Program-made: the position numbers and the translations under genes
Notes under the pieces: generated by a model
What the model saw: the letters and a program-made list of their open reading frames with translations, nothing else
Told to the model about the DNA's origin: nothing
Databases searched by the model: none
Part shown: one piece after another, positions 6,387-13,087 of the stretch
How the letters are laid out: each line of letters starts with the position of its first letter
Position numbering within the stretch: the first letter of the stretch is position 1
IMG/VR virus record: IMGVR_UViG_3300009091_000006
Location: 1 to 43,775 of that record
Length of the DNA: 43,775 bases
Strand: one strand, 5' to 3'
From: a virus

Positions 6387-6515
6387 TTAAGAGACTAGTA
6401 GATAGATAAATAAGCCTATTGCTGCGATGGCAATAAGAATATCATCTTCCTCTGTTGCACTTCTACCCATGAAGAGGCCAAGTATTATGCAGATACCGAC
6501 TAATATGAATGTCAT
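6387..6515 (-). CDS. Tiny two-helix membrane protein, 42 aa
   Basis: The ATG lies one base after the stop of the 95-aa gene, with GGGAGATTGAG just upstream. The 42-aa product has two hydrophobic segments, MTFILVGICIILGLF and LIAIAAIGLFIYLLV, separated by a short polar loop RSATEEDD. It is probably a two-pass inner-membrane peptide. Small early membrane peptides in phages can alter host physiology or lysis timing, but nothing here shows which. Confidence 0.7.
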   Translation of the reverse strand: MTFILVGICIILGLFMGRSATEEDDILIAIAAIGLFIYLLVS

Positions 6516-6516
6516 C

Positions 6517-6804
6517 TCAATCTCCCTCTCTCTCACATTCTATTGCTAGGAATTCACAGAGTTTAGCCCTTGAATATTGCATGAAGTCACAGTCTGCTAA
6601 GTTATAGCTTATTGGAATTATATTAGTCAGAGCATAGGAGAAATAAGTATTATTTTCTCCTATATAATCTCTTACTCTTTTCTCTGCTTTATCTTTTTCT
6701 TCTACTGTAGCTACAGGTATTCCAGATATGGCATTACAGATAAAGCGACAGTCTCTAGACTCTATTAACTTCTTAGCCGCTCTTAGTATTTCTGAGGTTT
6801 TCAT
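6517..6804 (-). CDS. Conserved phage hypothetical protein, 95 aa
   Basis: A 95-aa protein with an N-terminal helix EILRAAKKLIESRDCRFICN and a C-terminal helix RAKLCEFLAIECEREGD. The layout (a helix ending in a Cys-containing turn, then a variable loop, then a terminal helix) is reminiscent of a common small phage family of unknown function that I cannot name. It follows the helicase gene by 12 bases with GGAG at its start. Confidence 0.7.
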   Translation of the reverse strand: MKTSEILRAAKKLIESRDCRFICNAISGIPVATVEEKDKAEKRVRDYIGENNTYFSYALTNIIPISYNLADCDFMQYSRAKLCEFLAIECEREGD

Positions 6805-6816
6805 TTTTTTCTCCTA

Positions 6817-8739
6817 TTATTTAATAAGTCTTACAGTTTTTCCTGCCTCCATTAAGCCACTGTTGAAGAACTCAATCTTCTCTTCAACAGTGTTACCTTT
6901 AATCCTTTGGCTCTTAATAGCTGACTCGATAACAGACTTTTTAGCGATTAAGTAAACCTGCTCTCTAGCTCTTGTTGAAGCGGTATAGAAGAGTTCTCTG
7001 CTTAAAGAAATCTTATGGTCTCTGTGCATTATAAGGAAGACTCTCCTCCACTCACAGCCTTGAGCTTTATGAACTGTTAAGCAGTAGCCTAAAGTGAAGT
7101 TAGCTGGAGAGAAATCTCCTACACTAGAGAGAGTATGAACCTCGCCAGTCTCTAGTTCGAGGTCTACTATATGAGAAGAGGAAAGGACTTTATCTTTAGA
7201 GTCTTCATTAAGCATTTCATCTAAGGAAATATTCTCATAGCCTGCAAACATCTCTTCCTCACTAGCTTCTACTAGATTAAGCTCGTCATTGGCTTTTCCT
7301 ACTCTTATTCCGAATCTAGTTAAATCGGTTCCCTCTCTTTGGGCAGGCTTCCCTCTATAAGCTGAGTTCCTAGAGATTTTTGCAATTGTGCCTACCTGCT
7401 TATTGTACATAACTTTGTCTCCTACTGCTAGGTAGATTTTAGCTATTCCAGTTACTATTTCAAAGACAGTAGCATTCCTTCTTTTCCCTAACTCTTGAGC
7501 TATCCAGTTATTCATGTTAGTAGTGCCAAGCTGATGCTTATTCCATGGAGAGAGAATTATATCTTCCTCTGGAGAGTAGATTCCTTTGTCCATCCAAGTT
7601 GGAAACTGTTTTCCTAAAGCTACAGAGAGAGTAGATTGAGAATGCTGCACATTTCCGCCTTCTATTATTCTATAATCTTCTCCCTCTTCTACCATAGAAC
7701 CTGCTAGGATATTATGGGCATTCTTAAGAACGAGGGAATCTCCAGCCTGTCTGTAGACTTCTGTTAAACAGACTACTGGGAGTTGGACTAAGCCGTAGTT
7801 AAGCACTGAAGTTCCAAAGACTGGCGGGAGTTGGTTAATATCACCGATGAAAATAATCTGAACTCCAGTTCTTAGGGCTGCAAAGAACTTCTCCCATAAA
7901 TCTAAGCCGACCATTGAAGATTCTTCGACTATTAAGTGGGTAATATCTAAGGGATTAGAAGCTGTTCTTCTTGGTACGAATCTAAATTTTTCCTTATTAT
8001 CTACTGCATCGAAGTAAGTTTCAGGAGCATATTCTAAGAGATTATGGATAGTAGTTACATTATGCTCTAGAAGAGAAGCTAGGGTAGAATCCTTGTGGAT
8101 AGCCTTCTTAAGATTACCACTGGCGATTCTCGTATAAGCTACGAAGGCTATCGAAGGAGCTACTACGTAGTCTTTAGTCCCTTGAATTTTGAAGGTATGA
8201 GTTCTTAGAAGATTCTGTGCTACTAAGGCTTTAGCTATTTCTCTTTGGGCAGTAGTCTTACCTGTTCCAGCAGCTCCCACTAAACAGAAGCTTTTTCCAG
8301 AGAAAGCTAGTTCTTTAGCTAAGAGTTGCTTATCATTAAGACTTATGGAGAGGGAGAAAGCTCCACCATAGGCTTTAACTTCTTCTGTTATTACCTCGGT
8401 CTTAGCTTCTATTCTTTGTTCTTCTACCTTTTGAAGAGCTTCTGTAGGTAGAATGATAGTAGGATTAAGGGGAGCCGCAGGCTTGGATTGAGTTTTAAGT
8501 AACATTAGCTCCTTAAGAGAAAGCTTAATGTTAGTAGGTAGAATAAGAGCTTCTTCTTTTTCTACTTCTTCCTCTTCTTCTATATAAGAGGTAGCGCCTG
8601 CTACTGTATAAGCATTATCTTCATTGAAGGTTTCTTCCTTAATAGTCGGGCTTAATGGCTTAATGTCGTGCAAATGGCCTTCGGCCTCTTCTAAAGCTTT
8701 AGCTTTCTTCGCTGCTATCAGTTCTGCTAGGGTTGTCAT
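6817..8739 (-). CDS. RecD/Dda-like SF1B DNA helicase, 640 aa
   Basis: An ATP-dependent 5'-3' type (SF1B) helicase. Residues 1-125 are a low-complexity acidic extension. The motor begins with Walker A GAAGTGKTT (155-163), then motif II IVEESSMVG (about 270-278, Glu-Glu in place of the usual Asp-Glu), motif III GDINQLPPV (299-307), motif IV VYRQAG (about 328), and near the C-terminus TVHKAQGCEW and STRAREQVYL (motifs V and VI). It probably unwinds DNA in replication or recombination with the nearby nuclease and Sak4-like ATPase. The extension contains SLKELMLLKT (74-83), closely matched in the 388-aa protein encoded two genes upstream. Confidence 0.9.
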   Translation of the reverse strand: MTTLAELIAAKKAKALEEAEGHLHDIKPLSPTIKEETFNEDNAYTVAGATSYIEEEEEVEKEEALILPTNIKLSLKELMLLKTQSKPAAPLNPTIILPTEALQKVEEQRIEAKTEVITEEVKAYGGAFSLSISLNDKQLLAKELAFSGKSFCLVGAAGTGKTTAQREIAKALVAQNLLRTHTFKIQGTKDYVVAPSIAFVAYTRIASGNLKKAIHKDSTLASLLEHNVTTIHNLLEYAPETYFDAVDNKEKFRFVPRRTASNPLDITHLIVEESSMVGLDLWEKFFAALRTGVQIIFIGDINQLPPVFGTSVLNYGLVQLPVVCLTEVYRQAGDSLVLKNAHNILAGSMVEEGEDYRIIEGGNVQHSQSTLSVALGKQFPTWMDKGIYSPEEDIILSPWNKHQLGTTNMNNWIAQELGKRRNATVFEIVTGIAKIYLAVGDKVMYNKQVGTIAKISRNSAYRGKPAQREGTDLTRFGIRVGKANDELNLVEASEEEMFAGYENISLDEMLNEDSKDKVLSSSHIVDLELETGEVHTLSSVGDFSPANFTLGYCLTVHKAQGCEWRRVFLIMHRDHKISLSRELFYTASTRAREQVYLIAKKSVIESAIKSQRIKGNTVEEKIEFFNSGLMEAGKTVRLIK

Positions 8740-8740
8740 G

Positions 8741-9118
8741 TTATTCTCCTTCTTTCGTTATCTTATTAGTTTCTTTCTTTGCTCTTTTCTCTTCCCAGAG
8801 TCTTGCTACTGCGAAGTTACCTTCTGTTCTTCGTTGGAAGCTAATAAGGCAGGAAGCTTTCCCTTCATTGTAGAGCTTGCTCTTAAGAGCTGAATCTGCT
8901 ACTAAGTTATAAGGGGTATGGCTTTTGTTAGGAGAAAAGATTATTCCAAGTTTTAAATCCTCTATGTAGAGAATCTTACTTAATAGGAAAGCATCTTTAA
9001 TGTTAGCTTTAATTCCACCTACCGAATCCCTGACTCCAAACTCTATCGCTAAGTTTATATGAGCCGGAGTTTTAAGATGTTTATTAAGATTAGAATTAGA
9101 GTTAGAATTAGAGGTCAT
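8741..9118 (-). CDS. Hypothetical protein, 125 aa
   Basis: The second in-frame ATG (9118) is preferred because GGGGAG lies 7 bases before it and only one base before the first ATG. The protein starts with an Asn/Ser repeat (MTSNSNSNSNLNK) and continues as a mixed alpha/beta domain, ending in a highly charged helix (LWEEKRAKKETNKITKEGE). No family is recognised. It lies one base upstream of the helicase start and overlaps the 388-aa gene by 11 bases, so it may form part of the same complex. This is an inference from position only. Confidence 0.65.
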   Translation of the reverse strand: MTSNSNSNSNLNKHLKTPAHINLAIEFGVRDSVGGIKANIKDAFLLSKILYIEDLKLGIIFSPNKSHTPYNLVADSALKSKLYNEGKASCLISFQRRTEGNFAVARLWEEKRAKKETNKITKEGE

Positions 9119-10274
9119 TATCATTCTCCCCTTCTTCTAAGGCAGGCAAGGCTTCTTGCTCTGCTCCAATGTGTAAGCAAACAGTCATAGCTTCTTCTAG
9201 TTCTTCAGTTTCTTCTATTACTGGACTAGTTGTTGTTACTAAAGCTTCAAGTCTGTCTATATCTTCTTCGCTAACTTCAATCTTATTATTATTATTTTGC
9301 TGAAGGTTGCTTAGTTGTTGGCTCTGTGCGTCGCTGCGCTCCGCTACTAAAGGTTTTCCTGTCTTAAGAGCCATTATCTCTTTCAAACTCATTCTAGGTT
9401 TGCTTATGCTATCATCACTTACACTAGCTAAGTCTTTAGTAAAGAGCTGTTTAGCTGCATCATTGGCTGTTAGGTTTCTAGCAATTCCTTTCAGGCTCAT
9501 GGCTAATTCTAAACTAGTAGAAGTCATATAACGTTCTAAGGCTGCGATAACTTTATTTCCTAGTCCGTCTTTAGCCATTAGGCCTAGAAGGTTCTCTCCT
9601 GTTATAGAAAGATTTAAAATCTCTATTAGTTTAGGAGCTGCTACATTCTCTTCTTTCAGAATAGCTATCAGTCTTTTGATAGTAGCTTTAACTTCGGAAG
9701 TTAGAACTGTCTTTTCTCTAATAACTTTAGTAGTTATTGAAGTTGTGAATGTTGTTGCTATTGTCCTACTAGAATCTAAGTATTGAGCATGGAATAGAAT
9801 TGAATTAGTAGAATTCATAAATGAATTAACTAAGTTTGTAATGTTAGTTCCCTTTTGGCTAGAATCTACTATTAGCTGAGAATCTAACGAGATTCTGGGT
9901 AGGATTAAGCCTTGCTCTTTTGTTACTCTACTGAATAAGAGCAAGGCTTTAATTAGGCTTATTTGCTGGCATTCTTGTAAGATTAGGTTCTGTTCAATAC
10001 TAGATAACTTCCCTTCGATCAAGTTTCTTCTTTTCAAGGTTGCTAGTAGCATTCCTGCTAGAATATCTTGTGGGAGTTTTCTTACTTCTTCTTCTTTTTG
10101 TAGCAGGGAAACTATGTTCTTTATTTCAGCTAATGGGTTTCTATATTCCATTGTGGCTGTAACAGGTGGTAAGTTAATTGTTATTGATAGCCCGGTTATC
10201 TCACAGACTGCTAGTAGTTTCTCGGATTGCTGTAGTTTTAATAGTTCTAGCTTGTTTCTCATATTAGAATTCAT
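9108..10274 (-). CDS. Unknown 388-aa protein with a helicase-shared motif
   Basis: A 388-aa, mainly helical protein I do not recognise. Residues 45-125 are Leu-rich helices, 130-180 are Ser/Thr/Asn-rich, and 185-285 are again helical. Residues 296-305 read SLKEIMALKT, nearly the same as SLKELMLLKT in the helicase extension. A Gln/Asn-rich linker (QQLSNLQQNNNNK) and a strongly acidic tail follow. There are no enzyme motifs. It is the first large gene of the leftward unit and overlaps the 56-aa gene by 4 bases, so it is probably made early. It could be a helicase partner or loader, a scaffold or an origin-binding protein, and no choice among these is supported. Confidence 0.75.
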   Translation of the reverse strand: MNSNMRNKLELLKLQQSEKLLAVCEITGLSITINLPPVTATMEYRNPLAEIKNIVSLLQKEEEVRKLPQDILAGMLLATLKRRNLIEGKLSSIEQNLILQECQQISLIKALLLFSRVTKEQGLILPRISLDSQLIVDSSQKGTNITNLVNSFMNSTNSILFHAQYLDSSRTIATTFTTSITTKVIREKTVLTSEVKATIKRLIAILKEENVAAPKLIEILNLSITGENLLGLMAKDGLGNKVIAALERYMTSTSLELAMSLKGIARNLTANDAAKQLFTKDLASVSDDSISKPRMSLKEIMALKTGKPLVAERSDAQSQQLSNLQQNNNNKIEVSEEDIDRLEALVTTTSPVIEETEELEEAMTVCLHIGAEQEALPALEEGENDNDL

Positions 10275-10441
10275 TTTACCACCTCGCTTTTCAAGGTAGC
10301 GAGTAATTTATATATTCCTGCTATCTGATTAGAGTATAAATGGAATGTTGTAGATGAATCTGCATTCTGTCCATCCATTGCCATAGCATCTATTACTCTA
10401 TCGGCAACAGCTTTTATTTCGTTATAAGTAGCTTGGTTCAT
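10271..10441 (-). CDS. First gene of the leftward unit, 56 aa
   Basis: A 56-aa ORF with an AAAGGAG site 8 bases before the ATG. Its stop codon overlaps the start of the 388-aa gene as ATGA, which makes translation very likely. The protein has two short amphipathic helices (NEIKAVADRVIDAMAMDG and NQIAGIYKLLATLKSEVVK) around a Ser/Thr turn. Function is unknown. Its position next to the divergent control region makes it one of the earliest expressed genes. Confidence 0.75.
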   Translation of the reverse strand: MNQATYNEIKAVADRVIDAMAMDGQNADSSTTFHLYSNQIAGIYKLLATLKSEVVK

Positions 10442-10525
10442 TCTTAATTCTCCTTTAACAGTTTAGTTGTTTACGGTTTATCAGCTAAAAGGGGGAAGTT
10501 TACGCTTCCATTTTCAGCAACAGGA

Positions 10526-10554
10526 ATTCTAACCTATTCCTTTAATATATGCAA
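10526..10554 (-). promoter_or_regulatory. Possible leftward promoter
   Basis: On the minus strand TTGCAT (10554-10549) and TAGAAT (10531-10526) are separated by 17 bases. The -10 matches consensus at five of six positions and the -35 at only three. It points to the 56-aa gene, leaving a leader of roughly 75 bases. A leftward promoter must exist in this region, but this assignment is weak and other AT-rich boxes at 10.69-10.79 kb could serve. Confidence 0.35.
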
Positions 10555-10582
10555 TAGTGGAGAGTAAATATATTTTCGTTTT

Positions 10583-10621
10583 TAATCAGACACTTCCGGC
10601 ACTCGTAAAAATCACTTTTTA
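10583..10621 (-). repeat. 39-bp imperfect inverted repeat, left arm
   Basis: Read on the minus strand from 10621, this arm starts TAAAAAGTGATTT and continues with CGAGTGCC and CTGATTA. It matches the plus strand from 10917 at about 30 of 39 positions, the first 13 without a mismatch. The arms point outwards, one towards each transcription unit, and frame the AT-rich segment between them. A shared operator or an origin boundary is likely. Confidence 0.75.
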
Positions 10622-10916
10622 CCTCCCTGCCATCGTGAAAATTGATCGGTGAAAATTCATGGTTTTCTATCTTCTATCTGTCTATATAACTTAGTCTGTT
10701 TATAGCTAAACTAGTAAGCTAGATAGATATAAAAGGTTCTAAAGAGTATTAGAATATAACTATAATTTACATATGACCCTTGAAAATTTTTAAATAATCT
10801 TTTTTTTCCCTTATCTTAGCTTTATAGCTTAGTCTAGTCTCTTACCTAGTAGCTAGTCTTTAGCCTTTACTAGGTAGGAAATAATTTTCCCTCTTTTTTC
10901 GCTGATGTGTCCCCCC
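10622..10916. other. AT-rich divergent core; candidate origin and control region
   Basis: This stretch has no credible gene. It is strongly AT-rich and carries a 9-bp inverted repeat TACCTAGTA/TACTAGGTA (10843-10851 with 10868-10876), repeated TAGTCT words (near 10692, 10830, 10835 and 10854), two GTGAAAATT direct repeats (about 10634-10658) and a run of eight or more T near 10800. Its position between two diverging units and between the 39-bp arms fits a replication origin or regulatory hub. Origin function is inferred from composition and position only. Confidence 0.45.
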
Positions 10917-10955
10917 TAAAAAGTGATTTATTCGAGTTCCAAAATTTCCTGAATA
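10917..10955 (+). repeat. 39-bp imperfect inverted repeat, right arm
   Basis: The plus strand reads TAAAAAGTGATTT followed by CGAGTTCC and CTGAATA, the counterpart of the left arm at 10621-10583. A second, shorter inverted pair lies just outside: GAATAGGTTA at 10951-10960 and its complement at 10530-10539. The arm ends about 50 bases upstream of the rightward promoter. Confidence 0.75.
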
Positions 10956-11006
10956 GGTTAATTTATTATCTCTACCTATAAATAGAGAATAAATCCTTCA
11001 AAGGGG

Positions 11007-11034
11007 TTGACTTTCAAATTCATTCAGGTATAGT
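11007..11034 (+). promoter_or_regulatory. Early rightward sigma70-type promoter
   Basis: TTGACT (11007-11012) and TATAGT (11029-11034) are separated by 16 bases, each matching consensus at five of six positions. Transcription should start near 11041, giving a leader of about 60 bases before the 203-aa gene, which has an AAAGGAG ribosome site. It is the first strong rightward promoter after the divergent region. Confidence 0.75.
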
Positions 11035-11102
11035 TAGCGAAGTTGCAAAGCGTTTTCTTTCCCGCTTCTAATTGGAAAGGATCTTAAAAAAGGAGTATTA
11101 AA

Positions 11103-11714
11103 ATGCCTAAAATGTCTAATAGTTTTGAAATGGTAGTAAGTGAAAAAGAAGGCGGTAAATATGTTCCTCGTGGTAAGGTTGCTGTATTCTATCCAACCTT
11201 GGCTGATTTGAATGTTATCAATGCTACTGTAAAGGAAACTTCAGAGGATGGCTTCCCTATCTATTCTGATGACCTGCACCAGTGGATGTTTGATAGTTGC
11301 CTCGCTAGCACTAAGGCCGCCGCTAGAAACAAATTGGAAGTAGTTAGCGGCGTAGTAAGGTTGAAAGATGGCCTCGCTATCGCGGAAACAACCGAACAGT
11401 TGCTCGAATCTGGCGGAGGTAATAATGGCGCGGCTTTGCAGGCTATCCGCGATTTCTTGGCGGCGGCAAAGGCGTGGCTGGCTACTACCGGCAAAAGCTC
11501 CGGCGTTCAAGCCGCTGTTCTGGCATTCTGGACTCGGGTTGACACCATAGCCTTAATCGAAGACCGTGCGAAAAAGGAGAAAATCCAGCAATATCTGGCA
11601 CTTTTCGTGGAGACTATCACAGTCGAGCAAGCAACAGCATGGCAACGCCGCATCGAAGCAATCGACGCAATGTGTTCCTCTGCTGATAACGCACTGGATA
11701 GCGCAGACTTCTAA
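11103..11714 (+). CDS. GC-rich early protein of unknown function, 203 aa
   Basis: A 203-aa protein starting after an AAAGGAG site and closed by its own terminator. It is mixed alpha/beta: an N-terminal beta-prone part (RGKVAVFYPTLADLNVI), then long Ala-rich helices (AIRDFLAAAKAWLATTGK, ATAWQRRIEAIDAMC) and an acidic C-terminal tail. I recognise no family. Codons such as GGC, CGC and GCG are frequent from about 11300 on; one 60-base line (11401-11460) is 55% GC, where typical late-gene lines are near 37-45%. It is the first gene of the rightward unit and probably strongly expressed. Its role could be host takeover or DNA binding, which the sequence does not decide. Confidence 0.8.
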   Translation: MPKMSNSFEMVVSEKEGGKYVPRGKVAVFYPTLADLNVINATVKETSEDGFPIYSDDLHQWMFDSCLASTKAAARNKLEVVSGVVRLKDGLAIAETTEQLLESGGGNNGAALQAIRDFLAAAKAWLATTGKSSGVQAAVLAFWTRVDTIALIEDRAKKEKIQQYLALFVETITVEQATAWQRRIEAIDAMCSSADNALDSADF

Positions 11715-11743
11715 GCCAGCTAGTAACTTAGCTTCAACCTTAG

Positions 11744-11769
11744 CCCTCCCGTAAAACGGAGGGTTTTTT
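11744..11769 (+). terminator. Rho-independent terminator after the 203-aa gene
   Basis: The stem CCCTCC/GGAGGG (11744-11749 with 11758-11763) around a short loop is followed directly by six T. It lies 30 bases after the stop codon and separates the first early gene from the next one. Confidence 0.9.
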
Positions 11770-11778
11770 ATTGTTCAA

Positions 11779-11811
11779 CCGACGAACGGTCGTTTTTAGC
11801 CGACGAACGGT
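11779..11811. promoter_or_regulatory. Tandem 12-bp repeat, probable operator or iteron pair
   Basis: CCGACGAACGGT occurs twice (11779-11790 and 11800-11811) with a 21-base period, two turns of the helix. Each copy contains an inverted CCG...CGG half-site pair around ACGAA. This fits binding of a dimeric regulator on one DNA face. The second copy runs into TATAGA, which could be a -10 box, but no -35 box is evident. Confidence 0.6.
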
Positions 11812-12007
11812 ATAGACAGAAGGGAACTATTAAATTATTATCTTGCCTTAGTAAGTGAATAACACTAAACCGCGAACAGAATAGTATAGTATGGAAGCCC
11901 GGCGGAAGTATTCGGAACTAAGCGAAAGGTGAAGGGCGAAGTTTCAAGCTGTAAAGATTCAAGTCTTTTTACTAGAAACTAAACTGTTTAATAAAGGAGT
12001 AATTACC
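11812..12007 (+). promoter_or_regulatory. Leader region with nested stem-loop before the 84-aa gene
   Basis: About 195 bases without a convincing gene. The clearest structure is AGTTTC (11940-11945) pairing with GAAACT (11975-11980), enclosing a second stem AAAGA/TCTTT. It ends about 10 bases before the AAAGGAG ribosome site of the 84-aa gene. Two very short ORFs (13 and 17 codons, near 11891 and 11931) overlap as GTGA but lack good ribosome sites. A promoter must lie here or upstream, as the 84-aa gene follows a terminator. TATAGT at 11885-11890 is a candidate -10 without a clear -35. Confidence 0.4.
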
Positions 12008-12262
12008 ATGAAGTCTACTAATATTTATCATAACGCTCTAGGCCAACCAATGACAAGGGAAGCATTCCATGCCCTTCAATTAGCAATGCGTTTTAATTAC
12101 TGCGACTACTATCAGCTATTGCGATATGCCAAAGCTAGGAATGTCTCGGAGCCTTTGCTACGGCTTGCCCGGCAGCTCGTTGCAGCGGAGGCATTCGACA
12201 AAGCTAACTCAACAAATCAAGCCGATCAGCTACCAGCATTCCTACGCAGGCAAGCCGCATAA
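12008..12262 (+). CDS. Small basic early protein, 84 aa
   Basis: An 84-aa protein with a strong AAAGGAG site and its own terminator. It is helical and basic, with blocks AFHALQLAMRFNYCDYYQLL and EPLLRLARQLVAAEAFDKA, and ends LPAFLRRQAA. No family is recognised. Like the 203-aa gene it is richer in G and C than its neighbours from about 12120 on. Isolation between two terminators, with a structured leader, suggests independently controlled early expression. A regulator or host-directed inhibitor is possible but not shown. Confidence 0.75.
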   Translation: MKSTNIYHNALGQPMTREAFHALQLAMRFNYCDYYQLLRYAKARNVSEPLLRLARQLVAAEAFDKANSTNQADQLPAFLRRQAA

Positions 12263-12277
12263 CTGACTTCGTTTCTA

Positions 12278-12323
12278 GCCTCTAGCTTCCTTTGATTTTA
12301 GAGGGGGGCTAGAGGCTTTTTTT
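12278..12323 (+). terminator. Strong rho-independent terminator
   Basis: A perfect 9-bp stem GCCTCTAGC/GCTAGAGGC (12278-12286 with 12308-12316) with a 21-base loop is followed by seven T. It ends early rightward transcription upstream of the late promoter at 12389. Confidence 0.9.
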
Positions 12324-12388
12324 GGTTTGAGATTGGCGCGCGTATCAATAGTCTCTAAAAAATTTTACTAAACTTTTTCACTTATCTC

Positions 12389-12417
12389 TTGACAACTAAA
12401 AAGCCCTATGTTATCTT
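12389..12417 (+). promoter_or_regulatory. Sigma70-type promoter for packaging and virion genes
   Basis: A perfect -35 box TTGACA (12389-12394), a 17-base spacer and TATCTT (12412-12417; four of six consensus bases) lie just after the early terminator. The start point should be near 12424, giving a 25-base leader to the TerS ATG at 12449 with its AAAGGAA ribosome site. The TTG of the -35 box would also open the reading frame upstream of TerS, but the promoter reading is preferred. Confidence 0.8.
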
Positions 12418-12448
12418 TCCTTATACATTAGCAGTAAAGGAATCTATT

Positions 12449-13084
12449 ATGAATGAGGAAAGAGTAATCAACTTATTAGCTTCCGGCCTCAATGCGAATC
12501 AAGTTTCTACAATAGTAGGTTGCACCCCTGCCAGAATCTCTCAACTCTTAAAGGATGAGAGCTTTGCCTTAAAACTTAGAGCTAAAGAAATAGAGACTAA
12601 TGCCGGAGATATAGAAGAAATCTCCCTAACTGCTAAATATCATGCAGCAGAGAGTGCTCTAATAAAGCAAGTAATGGAGATGGCGCCCCTTGCAGAACTT
12701 AGAGATGTAACAGCAGCCTTAAGAGTTGTAGGAGAGAGAAGAATCCAAAAAGAAATTGCTAAGAATCCTTCTCCCTTAGGTGGAACCCCAGTTTATAACA
12801 CAGTTATCCAGCTCTCTCTACCTAATCATGCTCTCCCAGAAATAGCTATTACTAAGCAGAGGGAAATAATCTCAATAGGAGAGAGAAACTTGGCTCCTAT
12901 GACTTCAACCGGAGTAACAAATCTCTTTAAACAAATAGAAGACAATAAGACTAATTCAATTAACTTAAAACTAGGAGAAGATAATGAACTTTCAAGAATT
13001 CCTCAAAGCCCAACAGAAACTTTTACAGCAACTCCTTCAGAAGAAAACGCAGAAGCAGAATTCTTAGAAGCTATGAGGGCTTAA
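12449..13084 (+). CDS. Putative terminase small subunit (TerS), 211 aa
   Basis: The chosen ATG has AAAGGAA 6 bases upstream; a longer frame from TTG at 12389 overlaps the promoter and is rejected. Residues 3-40 form a helix-turn-helix (VINLLASGLNANQVSTIVGC then ARISQLLKD), typical of the DNA-recognition domain of small terminase subunits. A helical middle (AESALIKQVMEMAPLAELRD) could oligomerise. The C-terminal 90 residues are Thr/Asn/Glu-rich and loose, as is common in TerS tails. Position just before TerL supports the call. Sequence match to a named TerS family cannot be checked here. Confidence 0.7.
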   Translation: MNEERVINLLASGLNANQVSTIVGCTPARISQLLKDESFALKLRAKEIETNAGDIEEISLTAKYHAAESALIKQVMEMAPLAELRDVTAALRVVGERRIQKEIAKNPSPLGGTPVYNTVIQLSLPNHALPEIAITKQREIISIGERNLAPMTSTGVTNLFKQIEDNKTNSINLKLGEDNELSRIPQSPTETFTATPSEENAEAEFLEAMRA

Positions 13085-13087
13085 ATC

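Noticed and set aside
10622-10916. CRISPR-like or tRNA elements in the AT-rich region
   Set aside because: The repeats are too short and irregular for an array, and no cloverleaf can be drawn.
11891-11985. Two overlapping mini-ORFs of 13 and 17 codons before the 84-aa gene
   Set aside because: They overlap as GTGA, but neither has a usable ribosome site, so they are only mentioned in the leader description.
12389-12448. TTG start extending TerS by 20 codons
   Set aside because: The TTG is the first part of a perfect TTGACA -35 box with a -10 box 17 bases on, it has no ribosome site, and the ATG at 12449 has a good one.
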